A model generated the notes under the pieces. The model saw nothing but the letters and a program-made list of their open reading frames with translations. It did not search any database and was not told the origin of the DNA. This document shows positions 22,936 to 33,929 of a stretch of DNA of 64,000 nucleotides, in pieces. The position numbers were made by a program, and so were the translations under genes. Position 1 is the first letter of the stretch; each line of letters begins with the position of its first letter. This stretch comes from Platerodrilus igneus (Eukaryota; Arthropoda; Insecta; Coleoptera; Lycidae). The stretch covers positions 620,001 to 684,000 of the forward strand of contig JARFIW010000593.1 in NCBI GenBank assembly GCA_036346225.1. Direction: 5' to 3'.

Positions 22936-25900
22936 ATTTTACAAACAATGTGTCCTGGAGGGTTAACGTGTTAAATTTTTTTTAATAGTTATTCATCTCT
23001 TTACGAAAAGTATACGTATATATATATTGGTTTGAACGAAATTTTTTATCTATCTCGGGTCTTTATGCCTTTGACGCCTGGATAATGAATCAAGTTACAG
23101 TAAGGAAAACTTTTTAGAAATATAACAATAAGAATGAATATCTGAAGAGAAGTTAAAGCTAATAGAAGCTTCATAAACAACTTTATGTTGTGGGGTTAAC
23201 AGTTAACAATTAGTTCAACTATTCCGAAGTGGCACCCCCTCTGTATATACAATTTAAAGTTGCAACGAAAGCAATAATGTGCATTTAACAACAATTCTTT
23301 CTATTTTGGCTTCCCCAATATTTAGAAATAATAAACCCTGCTGCCACCCTAAGATGATTGATCGGTCTAGTTTTTAATATACAGACCTAAATACTAACTT
23401 AACCAACTGTATAGTCGCTTTGCTTATTTCATGCATTAATGTATATTGCCTTATACGTTATATTATTATAAATCAAATATTACGTATCAGAAGGTAAAAA
23501 CTAATAATTTATTGCGTTGAGCATATGAATAATATATAGTTTGATTGTGAAATTTTTTAATAAGAACTTAGGAGTGTCTCTTCTACCGATTAACATTCAT
23601 CCGAACTTAAGAATCTAATAAAATCATTTTTAAATTATAATGTTGTAAGCAAATCATTTTATTGTAATTAATTTGAGCTACTATCCGTACGAAATAATCT
23701 AGGTCATAATCTTGCGACACTCCCAAAAAATCTTCACGCAACCAAATATACATCATATACTGTTTGAATAGCCCTCCATTCTATCGAAACAAAATTGCAA
23801 TTCGATCTACAGAAACGTTTTGGAATATTTCGGATCTCAAAGAATATTATTAGAGAGTGATCAATTTTAAATTGATGTAACTATATATAGTTTTTTTAAC
23901 AGGTCTTTGGGTATCTAGAGGGAGCTTGTGTGTTCGTGAAGATTGACAAAAGTTATACATAACCATCAGAATTTTGGGAACTATGCTGCTTCATAGAGTA
24001 TGTGAACTGCTTTATCGTTGTGAATAATAAAGTTTCCTTAATCGCTAAACCTATTTTCATTGAAAGTTTCTTAATGTGTCAAATATTTAGAAATAGCATA
24101 CCTTCGAAAAATATATTCAAGGCGTTTTTAACATAGATATGAAATCCTCTAATATTTGTTTGAATTTATGCACTTAAACTAATTTAGTTACTACTGATGA
24201 TGCACTTACATAATACCATAACATAGCCCATAAATCTAATTATTCACACCCACTTAGGAGAATCTGTAATCTACTAAAATGCCGCTACAGTAGTTCACTA
24301 ACAAGAATTGCTAGACTAAGGGCTTTCTTAAAACTAACTACGGAAATTTAATTGGCTTTGTGCACGTTTATAACTGCACAAGCAATAAACCATTACATAC
24401 AGTTCTTTGTTATTTCACAATTCACATAGACTCCCACACATATATTTTAATAAGCTGGTCAATAAAATATCACTGGTGCTGGAACTAAAATTCTCTCAGC
24501 TGGGTTGCTTCGATTCTTTTGTATCCAACAGTAATATCTTGTGCACATTTCAGGAAACTACCTAATATGGCCGTGTTTTCTTATTGCATTCTTTCAATTA
24601 TGCTCTTTAAACATACTTTTCTAGCTGTCAATCATAGCTATTGTTCGCTTAATCAAGTTTAGTACTCTCATGTTGCAAGAAATTCACAGTAGATTGAGAT
24701 ATTAGAAAGTAGATTAAACTGAAAATGTTGTGCGGTATTAAACGACTAATTAATATCTCACTATCCTTCCTACCTGTAAAATCTAAACCTCTGCCTGTAT
24801 TTAAGAAATTGTGAAAAATATCAGGAATAACAAAATATTCTATTTCATTCGTTCTAATTGTTTGGAGAAGTATAAAAAACAAGAAATGTGTCGTTGTAGT
24901 CACTTTTAGACTCTATAACAAGATGTTTCTATTTTTTTATTACGACGCTAGATAGGTTATGGGCCTTTGAGAGCTTCTTTTTAAAAAGTTTTGTCGCCAA
25001 AAACTTTTCTATCAATTTTATTTTTAATTGTTTAATTACAAAGAATAACTTATTTCTGTTACAACAACTTAGACATTTATATTCACCAAACATTGGGTAA
25101 TTGAAATGGACAAAAATACTTCAAGTTACTAAATCAATAATTAATGATTAAAAATTACGGTGAGTAACTTAAACTACCAACAATGTTAAAGTTATGAAGT
25201 TTGAAACTGACTGGCCATCATGTGCTCCTGAGGGTATTTATGCTATCCCTGCCTTCGCATTGTCTTGTGGGAAGTGCAGATTTCAAGTCTGCTACTTCTT
25301 AATAAAATACATTGTATTGCTTCTTAGTAATCTTAATTCTAACAATTGCTTTCTTATAGTCTATTGTGACCTTCACCTGCGGTATTATGTTATGTCTGGA
25401 ATACAAAGTAGTTGCTTCCTTTCTTACGTCTGATTATGAATTTTCATTAACCTTTTATAATGTGTCCTTCAATTATATAATGTAACAATCTTAAAATTTA
25501 ATAGCTGCATTTGAATATACATATATATTAATTTGGGGAATATGTAACTCGCTTCGTGCTTTCGGGCTTATGTTCAACTTGGTTTATTTAATAGGAGCCA
25601 GCTGCTCTCTTGTCAACTTTGGTTCAGCTAATTATCTTGTTTACAGTAATATAGAACGCTTAGATATTCAGCAAAGTTTACAATAAAAAATGTTCCATTA
25701 AGTAAAAATTCCAGACTTGTAATTTAGACCATGCTACACCAAAATACCTACATTTTACTGCAGTTAATTAAAGGTAATGTAAAAAATACATTCAAACAAA
25801 AATTGCAATTAAACTGTTCAACGCATCCATCATTTATATTTAAACATTCCTGGCAAATCTATCAGTGTGAAGAGTGTCTTTTGTGCTTTCTTGTAGTAAA

Positions 25901-26060
25901 TTTTTGTAGGACACGTGCTAAAGACGTGGCGTTGCCTCTTGCTCTTTATATTAAATGTATTGGTAAATATAATATATTTATGCATATTAAAGGCACGGGT
26001 GCTAAGGATTTTGAAGTTGCCCCATAACACGTGTGCAGTTAAATGGGTTTACAAAAATCG
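22936..26060. other. No recognisable gene
   Basis: About 3.1 kb, AT-rich. Open frames at 24649-24903, 25194-25433 and 25731-26027 carry no known motif. A loose direct repeat with GTGCTAA-GA and GTTGCC blocks occurs at 25915-25942 and 26000-26022. Confidence 0.5.
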
Positions 26061-26063
26061 CGT

Positions 26064-26123
26064 CAAATTTGAACCTGCAACCTCTGATTTTCCGGAAAAT
26101 CAGAGGTCGCACGTTCAAATCCT
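26064..26123. repeat. Inverted pair of tRNA T-arm-like sequences
   Basis: Two 30-base arms meet at 26093/26094 and match in 25 of 30 positions. The right arm contains AGGTCGCACGTTCAAATCC, close to a tRNA T-arm with its internal B-box promoter (GTTCAAATCC). The left arm is the same in antisense. No complete cloverleaf can be folded, so it is likely a tRNA-derived repeat joined tail to tail. Confidence 0.6.
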
Positions 26124-26277
26124 GCTGTAGCCGTTCTTTTAGTGGTTTTCAATTACTAGTTCGATTTGAAATGGTAATTCAACTTTACATACAGTTGGGT
26201 TTTCATTTCATTTTAAAAACTATTAATATATATTAAGCATGCATTTGCTTTCCAAATGTGGATTATTCTTTTCTATT

Positions 26278-26281
<4 letters not shown>

Positions 26282-26334
<53 letters not shown>
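26282..26334. repeat. (TA)n microsatellite
   Basis: About 26 uninterrupted TA units. Confidence 0.95.
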
Positions 26335-26336
<2 letters not shown>

Positions 26337-26370
26337 TTAAGTTTATTCTTTCTTGACCTTTCCTGATAAG

Positions 26371-26425
26371 TATCAAATATTTCCAATTGTTCTTGGGAAT
26401 TCCCAAGAACAATTGAAAATATTTG

Positions 26426-26428
<3 letters not shown>
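26371..26428. repeat. 58-bp near-perfect palindrome
   Basis: Centre GGGAATTCCC (26395-26404). The 29-base arms differ at one pair only. It lies between two (TA)n tracts and can extrude as a cruciform. Confidence 0.95.

Positions 26429-26474
<46 letters not shown>
26429..26474. repeat. (TA)n microsatellite
   Basis: TA run with one C interruption, contiguous with the palindrome's right end. Confidence 0.95.
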
Positions 26475-26475
<1 letters not shown>

Positions 26476-26479
<4 letters not shown>

Positions 26480-26960
26480 CAGGGCGAGTTTTTAGTGTGG
26501 CAACGGTCGATAACTCCGTTATTATAAAAGCTACGTAAACCAAATTTGGAGGCATATTAGGCATGCCTAAAGTGTATATTTTAAAAATATTTGGAAGCAT
26601 ACAGGGTGTTTCATAATTTCAGGGCATATTAAACTTATATTTTTTTAAATGGAACACCCCATATATTATTACATTTTTGAAAAGCCCATAAAAACAGCTT
26701 CAATTTGATATCAAATTGTATCTATCTATTCCTTTCAGTTTTTGAGATATTCAACTGTTTTTAGAAAAAACGACCCTGATTAGATACATTGCCACTGCAC
26801 TAATACACAACTTATGTTAATTTTCAAGATGCACAAAATTTTACTATATACCATAGTATATTTGTAAATATCACTTTTTTAAAATTTCTTCACAGTATAC
26901 AGGGTGTGTCAGGTTTCGCAAAATGCAATTTTTAAAACTTTTTTTAAATGGTAGTCTACC
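26476..26960 (+). mobile_element. Mariner-like terminal sequence, no transposase
   Basis: Starts TATACAGGGCGAG next to a TA tract and carries two more internal ACAGGGTGT boxes (26604, 26898) plus an inverted AACACCCCATATA. The same box opens the complete mariner at 46275. Either one end of a decayed element or stacked non-autonomous copies. No matching right end identified. Confidence 0.45.
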
Positions 26961-27189
26961 AATTTTATTGCCACAATAGATAGTTCTTTAAATGTCCTTT
27001 CATTTTTGTTAAGCATTCTCTATACCTAAATTCATAACTTTCTGAGATATTTTTGATTTTCTTCAAATTTTAAGAATGTTTTTAATTTACATAACTAAAA
27101 ATAACTTACTATTAGAGAATATTATAAAACAATTAATATAATATAATAATAATAATATAATAATAATATAACTAGAAGCAAAAACACAC

Positions 27190-27760
27190 ATAAGTTTAGC
27201 GTCAACATTGGAAAGAAATGTTCAAGTATCGACGTTATTATAAAAGAGTTCTTTACACCTACCAGGAAAAACTTTCTACGACGTCATACCATACTAAAGC
27301 CAGTAAAAGGCGATCCCATCTAGGCAGCTCTTTTAAGTGATTGGTGGACATAGATATATTCAATTTAGACTTAATTGTGTTACGAAAGATGCTTTTGTTG
27401 GAACTTTGATAAACAAAACTGAAAAGGAATTTGACAATGCAAAAGTGTATTGAAATATCTGCTTCAAGACAATGGAGGTATTGCCTCAAAAATGAATTGG
27501 CATATAAACACCAGTGAAAAGCTTTTCAATAGACTGTTTCAGCAACATTTACAAAAATATGACATCAATCACCATTCCACGTATTCTACAACCAAGGTTA
27601 GTGAGGCCGACAGAAGACCGAAAACTATACAACTTTTTCTATTTGAGAAGAAGCTATAATTGGATTACCGTCTTGTAAAAAGCAGTTAGAGAATACAATA
27701 ACAGCACATATTGAACATAAATAATAACTCCAATTGAGTTTGAGCTACATGTCTAACCCG
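27190..27760 (+). pseudogene. Retroviral-type integrase relic (Polinton/Ginger-like)
   Basis: Mixed frames give the landmarks of an rve integrase: KEFFTPTRKNFLRRHTI (27246-27290), KPVKGDPI with a following ADLVD-like segment, KEFDNAKVY (about 27430), then LFNRLFQQHLQKYDINHHST (27508-27568), a KAS.ADRRPKTI block replacing the usual ERFNRT, and a frame-shifted REYNNS. These are the regions around the second catalytic Asp, the EFyN block and the third acid (the Glu of ERFNRT is replaced here). Stops and shifts make it inactive. Such integrases occur in Polintons; it is on the same strand as the polymerase relic at the left edge but 23 kb away. Confidence 0.5.
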
Positions 27761-28455
27761 TGCACATTTCCAGTAGAGTACCTGTAACTCCTAAAAAATT
27801 GCTGCAATGGCAGGAACTCGACAGGGGACCTATCATTCACTTTCTTCACGATTTAAACAAAAACCCAATCTTTGCTGACTTTTACAAGGAGAAAGTACAG
27901 GTTTCAGAAGCTCCAGAACGTATCGTATACTGAGGGCGTTGAGAAAGAGAAACAATGCAAAAAATTGCTGGTTAAGTATCACAAAATAAGTGAAACCGTG
28001 TGCATTCAGAAACAAGATCTGCTTTAGTTAAGAAGTACAGTGAAACTAGAAACGCAATGATATTTTATCAGTGTAACATTTAAAAAAAATAATTTACTAC
28101 AAATGCTTTATTTCATATAATACCTATATGAGTAACCTTACTAACAATCCATTCAATTCGTATATCAAAATTGTATTTGCAACGCTTAGAACAGCAATTG
28201 GTGTTATCTATTAAATAAGTAAGACGTTGGTCATGTCTGGGTTTTTAAAAATATATAACAGATAATTGGAAAATTGGTTCCGAAAACTCGATTCATACCT
28301 ACTTTTAATTTACAAGACTATATTGCCTTTCAACATCCTTAAAAGGTGTCATTTTATAAAATAGAAATTTGATTATGCTTCGTACCTAAATATGCGAAAT
28401 CCTTCTAGACTAATGAGTTTTTCTCTAAAATCATCTAGAATTTAAAATTCTTTCT
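27761..28455. other. No recognisable gene
   Basis: A readable stretch near 27780-27930 (TPKKLLQWQELDRG) may be the integrase's C-terminal tail; the rest is featureless. Confidence 0.3.
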
Positions 28456-28457
28456 GA

Positions 28458-28746
28458 ACGGGCATTGTAACTTTTTTGTGTATTGTATATTGTTCTAATT
28501 CTTTTGTATAGTGTTCCTGTGCGTGTGTGGATGGGAATGGATCGACTAAGTTTTTGAAAATGCCCTTGGCAGCTGAAATATTGTTCTTTTATTATTTTTT
28601 AAGAATGCTTTCTGTGAGGAACAGTATTGTGGCTGTGAAAAGAGCATTTTCAAAAACACAACTTGTCCACTTTCATCCACAGATACCTAGAAATACGAAA
28701 AAAATTAAAACAAGGAACAGAACACAAAATGGGTTACAGCGCCCGT
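28458..28746. mobile_element. Foldback/MITE-like element with 14-bp inverted termini
   Basis: Ends ACGGGCATTGTAAC and GTTACAGCGCCCGT. The interior is itself a hairpin: GTGTGGATG...TTTTTGAAAATGC on the left pairs with GCATTTTCAAAAAC...CATCCACAG on the right. Length 289 bp, no coding capacity. Confidence 0.65.
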
Positions 28747-28787
28747 AAACGAGAAAACATTATTTATAAGACTGATTTCTTCAGTGT

Positions 28788-29345
28788 GGGCACTGTAACT
28801 TTTTAATATACTGTTCTTTGTTTTGATACTTTTTGTATTGTGTTCCTAGGCGTGGGTGTGAATTTGGGTGCGTGCGTGCGCGCGTGCGTGCGTGCATACA
28901 TGCATGCGTGCGTGCGTGCGTGCGTGCGTCGTGCGTGAGTGCTGCATGCGTGCGTGCATGCGAGTGCGTGCGTACGTACATACGTGCATCCTTGCGTACG
29001 TGCGTGCGTGCGTACGGCGTGTGCGCGTGCGTGCGTGCATACGTCAGTGCGTGCGTGCGTGCCTGCGTATAGATGAAAATTGAAAGGTTCAATTTTTGAA
29101 AAATGTTTTATTTTCGTACCTCTGTGTATTTTTATTGAACGAGTTTTTAAGAAATACTTACTTCCCTACGGGTGCTGTAACTTTTTTATGTATTGTGTGC
29201 GGAACAGTATTTTTGGCTGCGAAAGCTGGCATTTTCAAAATTTCAGCATGTTCTTTCTTATCCTCACACACCCAGGAATACGATACAAAAAGATTTGGAG
29301 CAATAATCAAAACACAAAAACGAAGCTGATTTCTGCAGTTAGAAC
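28788..29345. repeat. Two further partial copies of the foldback element
   Basis: GGGCACTGTAAC at 28788 and ACGGGTGCTGTAAC at 29168 repeat the same terminus; GGCATTTTCAAAA with a downstream ACACCCAGGAATACGA block (29230-29285) repeats the right half. The first is split by a GTGC microsatellite. Confidence 0.55.
28866..29068. repeat. (GTGC)n-type microsatellite
   Basis: About 200 bp of GTGC/GTGCATGC variation. Open frames on both strands here (Cys/Val/Arg-rich and Thr/His/Ala-rich) are by-products of the repeat. Confidence 0.95.
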
Positions 29346-29924
29346 ATAATAAAGAAATTATTCATTGATTATCCGATAACGTGTGAATTTCTATTTCACA
29401 AATAGTCTTGTGTGCTCATTTATAACCATCCTTTTTGAAATTTATATGCATCAAGAGAGAAATTTGTAGCCTTATGCAACAAACTACAATTTCGTTCTCG
29501 CTCTTGAAACAACATCACTACCTGATACTGCTAGTTGGCTTTGTTGCTGTCACACTGCTACAGGGAATGCGAAGTAATTAGTTTTGATTATTATTGTTCT
29601 GTTTCTATTATAATTATTATTTTGTTGTTCTTCCTGACTTGGAGCCTTGTGTTTGTACGTAAGATCGCACAAGTGCCTTTGCAGGTAGTTTAGTTTGTCA
29701 TCAATTTCTAATCGTCCTGGTGCGTACAATTTAGGCTGCCTTATACGAGGGATGTGCTGTAATGGTTTTCTTTCTTTTTACTGTACATATTATAACGCCT
29801 ATTGTATTTAGAAGATAGGTTACTGGAGCTATGTGTCTTTGGATCAATATCTTCACCCCAGAATCATGTTTAACATCCGACTGCAAAGTTTCTTTGACTT
29901 CCGTAGCTACTTGCTAGTGACTGC

Positions 29925-30182
29925 TATTAGATTTTATCTATGCCCAAGGTCTAGGGTCCGAATCCTGACACAGTCCGTCTGAAAAATGTTAGACAAGCAT
30001 TTTTTACAAAAATACGCACTCGCTCGGATGAGAGGTAAAATGTAGGTCCCATATGTGTCACGCCCGTTAAAGATCCCTACCTTGCTTGAAACAGCAAGTG
30101 TTCGGCAAAATTCAAAATTTCCAGACAAAAAACTTGCTTCTCCTGGCCAATGTGGTACCTTCGACTGGAGCGTTAAAAAATA
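29925..30182 (+). mobile_element. tRNA-derived SINE
   Basis: A B-box-like GGGTCCGAATCC (29953) is followed by GGATGAGAGGTAAAATG, TAGGTCCCATATG, CACGCCCGTTAAAGATCCC, an AAGTGTTCGGC block, CTTCTCCTGGCCAA and an A-rich tail (30172-30182). This ordered central domain (GGATGAGA..., AGGTCC, CGTTAAAGATCCC, TCCTGGCCAA) is one I recall from tRNA SINEs of several animal groups. A-box not clear. Confidence 0.55.
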
Positions 30183-30189
30183 AAATGTA

Positions 30190-32080
30190 GAGTTAGATTA
30201 CATCTATTTTTTTAATTCCTGAGTACTTAACGTTTACACTGATCACTAATTATGTTTGTGCTATTTTTACTACAGAAATTATATTTGTACCAATTGTGCA
30301 ATGTAATTTTAGAAACGTGATGTTTATCAGGTTTTATGAATCCCAAACTTAAACTGTAGCTTAATAAAGTAGATTAACTTTATGCCAGTTGATATTCATT
30401 TGTAATTATTAAAGTATCGTTTAATATTACAATTTTAGGTTCTAGTTTTATGCTTATGATGGTGTTTTATATCTGTTGTTTTTGTAGCTATAATTTTTTT
30501 CAATTTATTGAGACATTACCAAAGTAACGTAAAAACTGCAGCTTATCATTTTAAAAAGTGATTATCTTTTGTGTTTTTCGTACTTCTATGTCCCTTCAAA
30601 ATTTCATTTATAATAATCATAGGTATTAATAGGCACTTAACAAACTAGATTTTGTAAAATACTAATAAGCAACTCAAGTTTCATTTCCAAAATCGACTGT
30701 TGATTTGAATATTTTATTTCATTTTGTTTTATTAGTATTTATATAGTGACCAGTTTTTTTGCTTAGAAAATTATTATTTTGTGAAAGATTGGTACGAGCT
30801 AATTGCTCCACAATTGATTTGGGTAAATTATTAAATTAAGCTACTACGCATATTGTGTAAGAAGAAATCGCAGTTACTAGCGCTTTCACATACTTTTATG
30901 TAAATACTAAAAGATCATTGCATAACGGTGTAAATAAACAGGGGAAAATGTAGAGATACCCGCGATTAGAACGGAGAGTTTTAGAGGTTGATAGAAGTGA
31001 GTTTATATATGGAGATGCACAGATATCAAAGAAAAATTGTATGGCAATTCCCGAAGCGAATAGACGGCGATCGACATATAATATGAAGTACCTCTGCAAG
31101 AGACAGTATGTTGGTTTGACACGTGAGTGCGGATATAATGTCAAAAAATGTTTTGAAACAAAGTGATTGGAATTTCCTCCATTCAGTTGAAACATTGTGG
31201 GGCATGATTTGAGTCAGGTGGTTACCGTGTTTGTCTTTCTAAATAGTAAGAAGAAAAATCCTGTTGGTGGTTGGAAATATTGGAATTGAAAACTGAGTAT
31301 CTTTATATAACATTTTAAGAGCAATAATATAAATTTTTAAATGTTAATTGTGTGTTTTTGTAATAGAACAGTAATTAAGTGAAAACAAGTATTTGGTTTG
31401 ACCAATTAGTGTTTCGCGATGCCACATTTATTAGTGAATTTTAGCGTATTAAAAGTATTAAATTTAGTAACTTAGGAAAGGACAAAGATATAGCATAGAG
31501 TTGGGGCTTAGCTGTCTTTTTGTTTTGATGAACAACATTGCTAATATTTTGGGATTTACTAATGTCCTGCAATTAAATAGGAAAGTAGAAAAATTTACCG
31601 TGGCGAATGGTTTTGTTGATGGCTTAGAATTGAGGTTTTTTCAAAATTGTTTTTTTTTATTTTTATTTTATCAGCAGCTATCCATATTACAGGGTAAGGT
31701 TTATTTTTAGAAAAGGATATACATGTGTAACAAACTTGTTTTTATTTAATTTGTTTATGGATTTGTGGTTTGCGATTTATAAAGAATATTCACCTAACCC
31801 AGCGATAGTCGTACCAGGAAGGAGCATTTTGGCCTGAGAAATTTAATTATGACCAACGTTAGCATACAAAATCAAGGGAGTTTTATGCGGAATGACAAAC
31901 TTCCATATAGAAATAATATCAAAAGTCGTGCGGTGCCAGACTGTTTGGTGCTTTCGATTTTCAGAGGGACAAGACTTTCAGGGTAAGTGTCAATGTAATG
32001 TATTTTTTATTTTTTTTTAGTTTCTTTTCTCATTTATTTATATAAACCTACTAGCCCGCAGGACAGCAGTTTGCCGGCGC
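30190..32080. other. No recognisable gene
   Basis: AT-rich, low complexity. The frames at 30896-31195 (minus) and 31501-31710 (plus) show no motif. Confidence 0.5.
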
Positions 32081-32082
32081 AC

Positions 32083-32170
32083 TCTTTTATTATTACGGGG
32101 TGCTCGCCCTTTCAGAGCAATCAAAACGTAATACTCTTGACACTTATTTCATCAGATACAGCAAATTTTT
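32083..32170 (+). repeat. Diverged direct repeat, left copy
   Basis: Shares CTTTTATT.TTACGG.GT, CCCTTC..AGCAA, AATCAAAA and ACAGCAAATTT-like blocks, in order, with 33838-33926. The 1.7 kb between them has no reading frame of note, so they may be ends of a decayed element. Confidence 0.45.
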
Positions 32171-33837
32171 GGCCCCCAACGTAACCTTATCTTTTTTACT
32201 GATAAGGCATTTTTAATACAAGGTTTTTTCGTCACTTTATATTAAACATTTTTGGTTGTTTCTTCAATATTTAGGTTTCTTAATTTTAAATTATTTTTCC
32301 AATTTCAAAGTTTTTTTCTTTTATTGGCACGGCCGCTTTTTAAAATTTTAGCTATTTCGTAAAGCTTGCGGTGGACATCTTCAGTATCTTTTTTTCGATA
32401 GGGCAATTTTTCTAATATAAGATCGTTTTTTTGGGTGTTTTGTTAATTTTTATAGGGTAAAAGTTTTTGACACCAAACTTTAAATTCGTTTTTTGTTAGG
32501 GCAAAATACTTTAAACATGAGGTTTATTATTTTAACATAACCTATAGCTTTAGGGTTTTTCGTTTAACTACTTTTTCGTAAAACGCTTTTTTGAGTTAAT
32601 GTGCAGGCCGCAAAAGTTTTTGTTTTTAATCATTTAAACCGTAAAAGTTTTTTTTGCGAATTTTTAAAAATTAGTCGTCTATTTTCCTAAATTTAGTTGA
32701 TAAAAAAGTATTTTTCTCTGAAAGATTTTTTTTTGAAAACATATCGTAAGAAGTTTTTAGGACAGAAATTGTCTGATCCTGATTTAGAAACGGAAAATTA
32801 TTCGTTTTTTCAATGGAAATTTGCGTGTAGTGTAAACTTTTTGTGGAAAAATGAATTGAGTTACGAGTTAAAATGTGGAAATATAATAATTTGACAGTTA
32901 CCAGATTAAGAAATGTTTCGAGATAACACACTTATAACGTACGACAACATGAAGTTGGTTATCCGGTTCGGAAATAAAGTTTAGGGGAAATATTTCGCTC
33001 TCAAACGCGACGGATTTTTTCAATGCCGGATGAATATTTAATTTTTTAAATATATTTTTGATTGCTGATAAAGTTTTGATAAAGATATGTGAAGTAATAA
33101 GAATATAGATCAATCCTGAGGGATTTGGCATAAGAGAAAATTTTTTTCAATCGAATGGGATTTGTAATAAAAGTTTAAAACAATAATTTGTATTAAAAAT
33201 ATTTGAGGCAATAGATAGCGCAATAGTTCGGTTAATTTACTTTTAGTTTTTTTGGATAAATTATTTTTTTTAATTGAATGTAGTTGGATAATTTTAGCTG
33301 CCTTTATTTTTTAAAATAGAAACTTAAATTTTGACTTGGATGGGGTATACCTAACGAACATTAGAGGTTATTGGGGGCTAAATTGGGGGTAACTTTTTAA
33401 TTTTTTTGATGGATGTTTTTTTAAATAAAGAGGGATCGAGAGGATAGTTGTTGGGTCGATTTACGGAGGGACTTTCTAGTTAAATTGTATAGTCGTAAAT
33501 TATGCCGAGAGGATCGGGTAATTCCTGACTGGGGGATGAAGCTTGCTCCATTTCTCAGGTAGTATTACTCTAGCATTGCAGCACCCGGGTAGAAGAACTT
33601 GACCCCCGTGAGTGTTCTATTTCTTATAGAGTAGAGAAGGACGCTTCGCGACCATATGGTTTCAGGTTTTACTTTAGACTTCCTACTTTTAACTTTTATT
33701 GGTTTATTTTTTAATTATATTTTTTGGACTTGAATTGATAAAGGACATTTGACGCACGATGGAAACCAGATCTACGTTAGGGATGTTTGCGTAGTAGATT
33801 TCTGGAAAGAATCTCGTTTGTAAGAGAGGCGTAACGG

Positions 33838-33926
33838 TATCTTTTATTGTTACGGTGTCCCCATCCCTTCAAAGCAAATCAAAATTTAATTCTTTTGACG
33901 TCTATTTCACCTACAACAAATTTAGC
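33838..33926 (+). repeat. Diverged direct repeat, right copy
   Basis: Partner of 32083-32170. Confidence 0.45.
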
Positions 33927-33929
33927 AAT

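Noticed and set aside
26087..26130. tRNA gene
   Set aside because: The T-arm-like half is present but acceptor, D-arm and a proper seven-base anticodon loop cannot be formed.
28781..29092. Open frames of 60-100 codons on both strands rich in Cys/Val/Arg or Thr/His/Ala
   Set aside because: Translations of the GTGC microsatellite; no independent coding signal.
32083..33926. LTR pair framing a 1.7-kb retroelement
   Set aside because: The repeats are only about 85 bp and diverged, without TG...CA ends or a coding region between them; kept only as a repeat.
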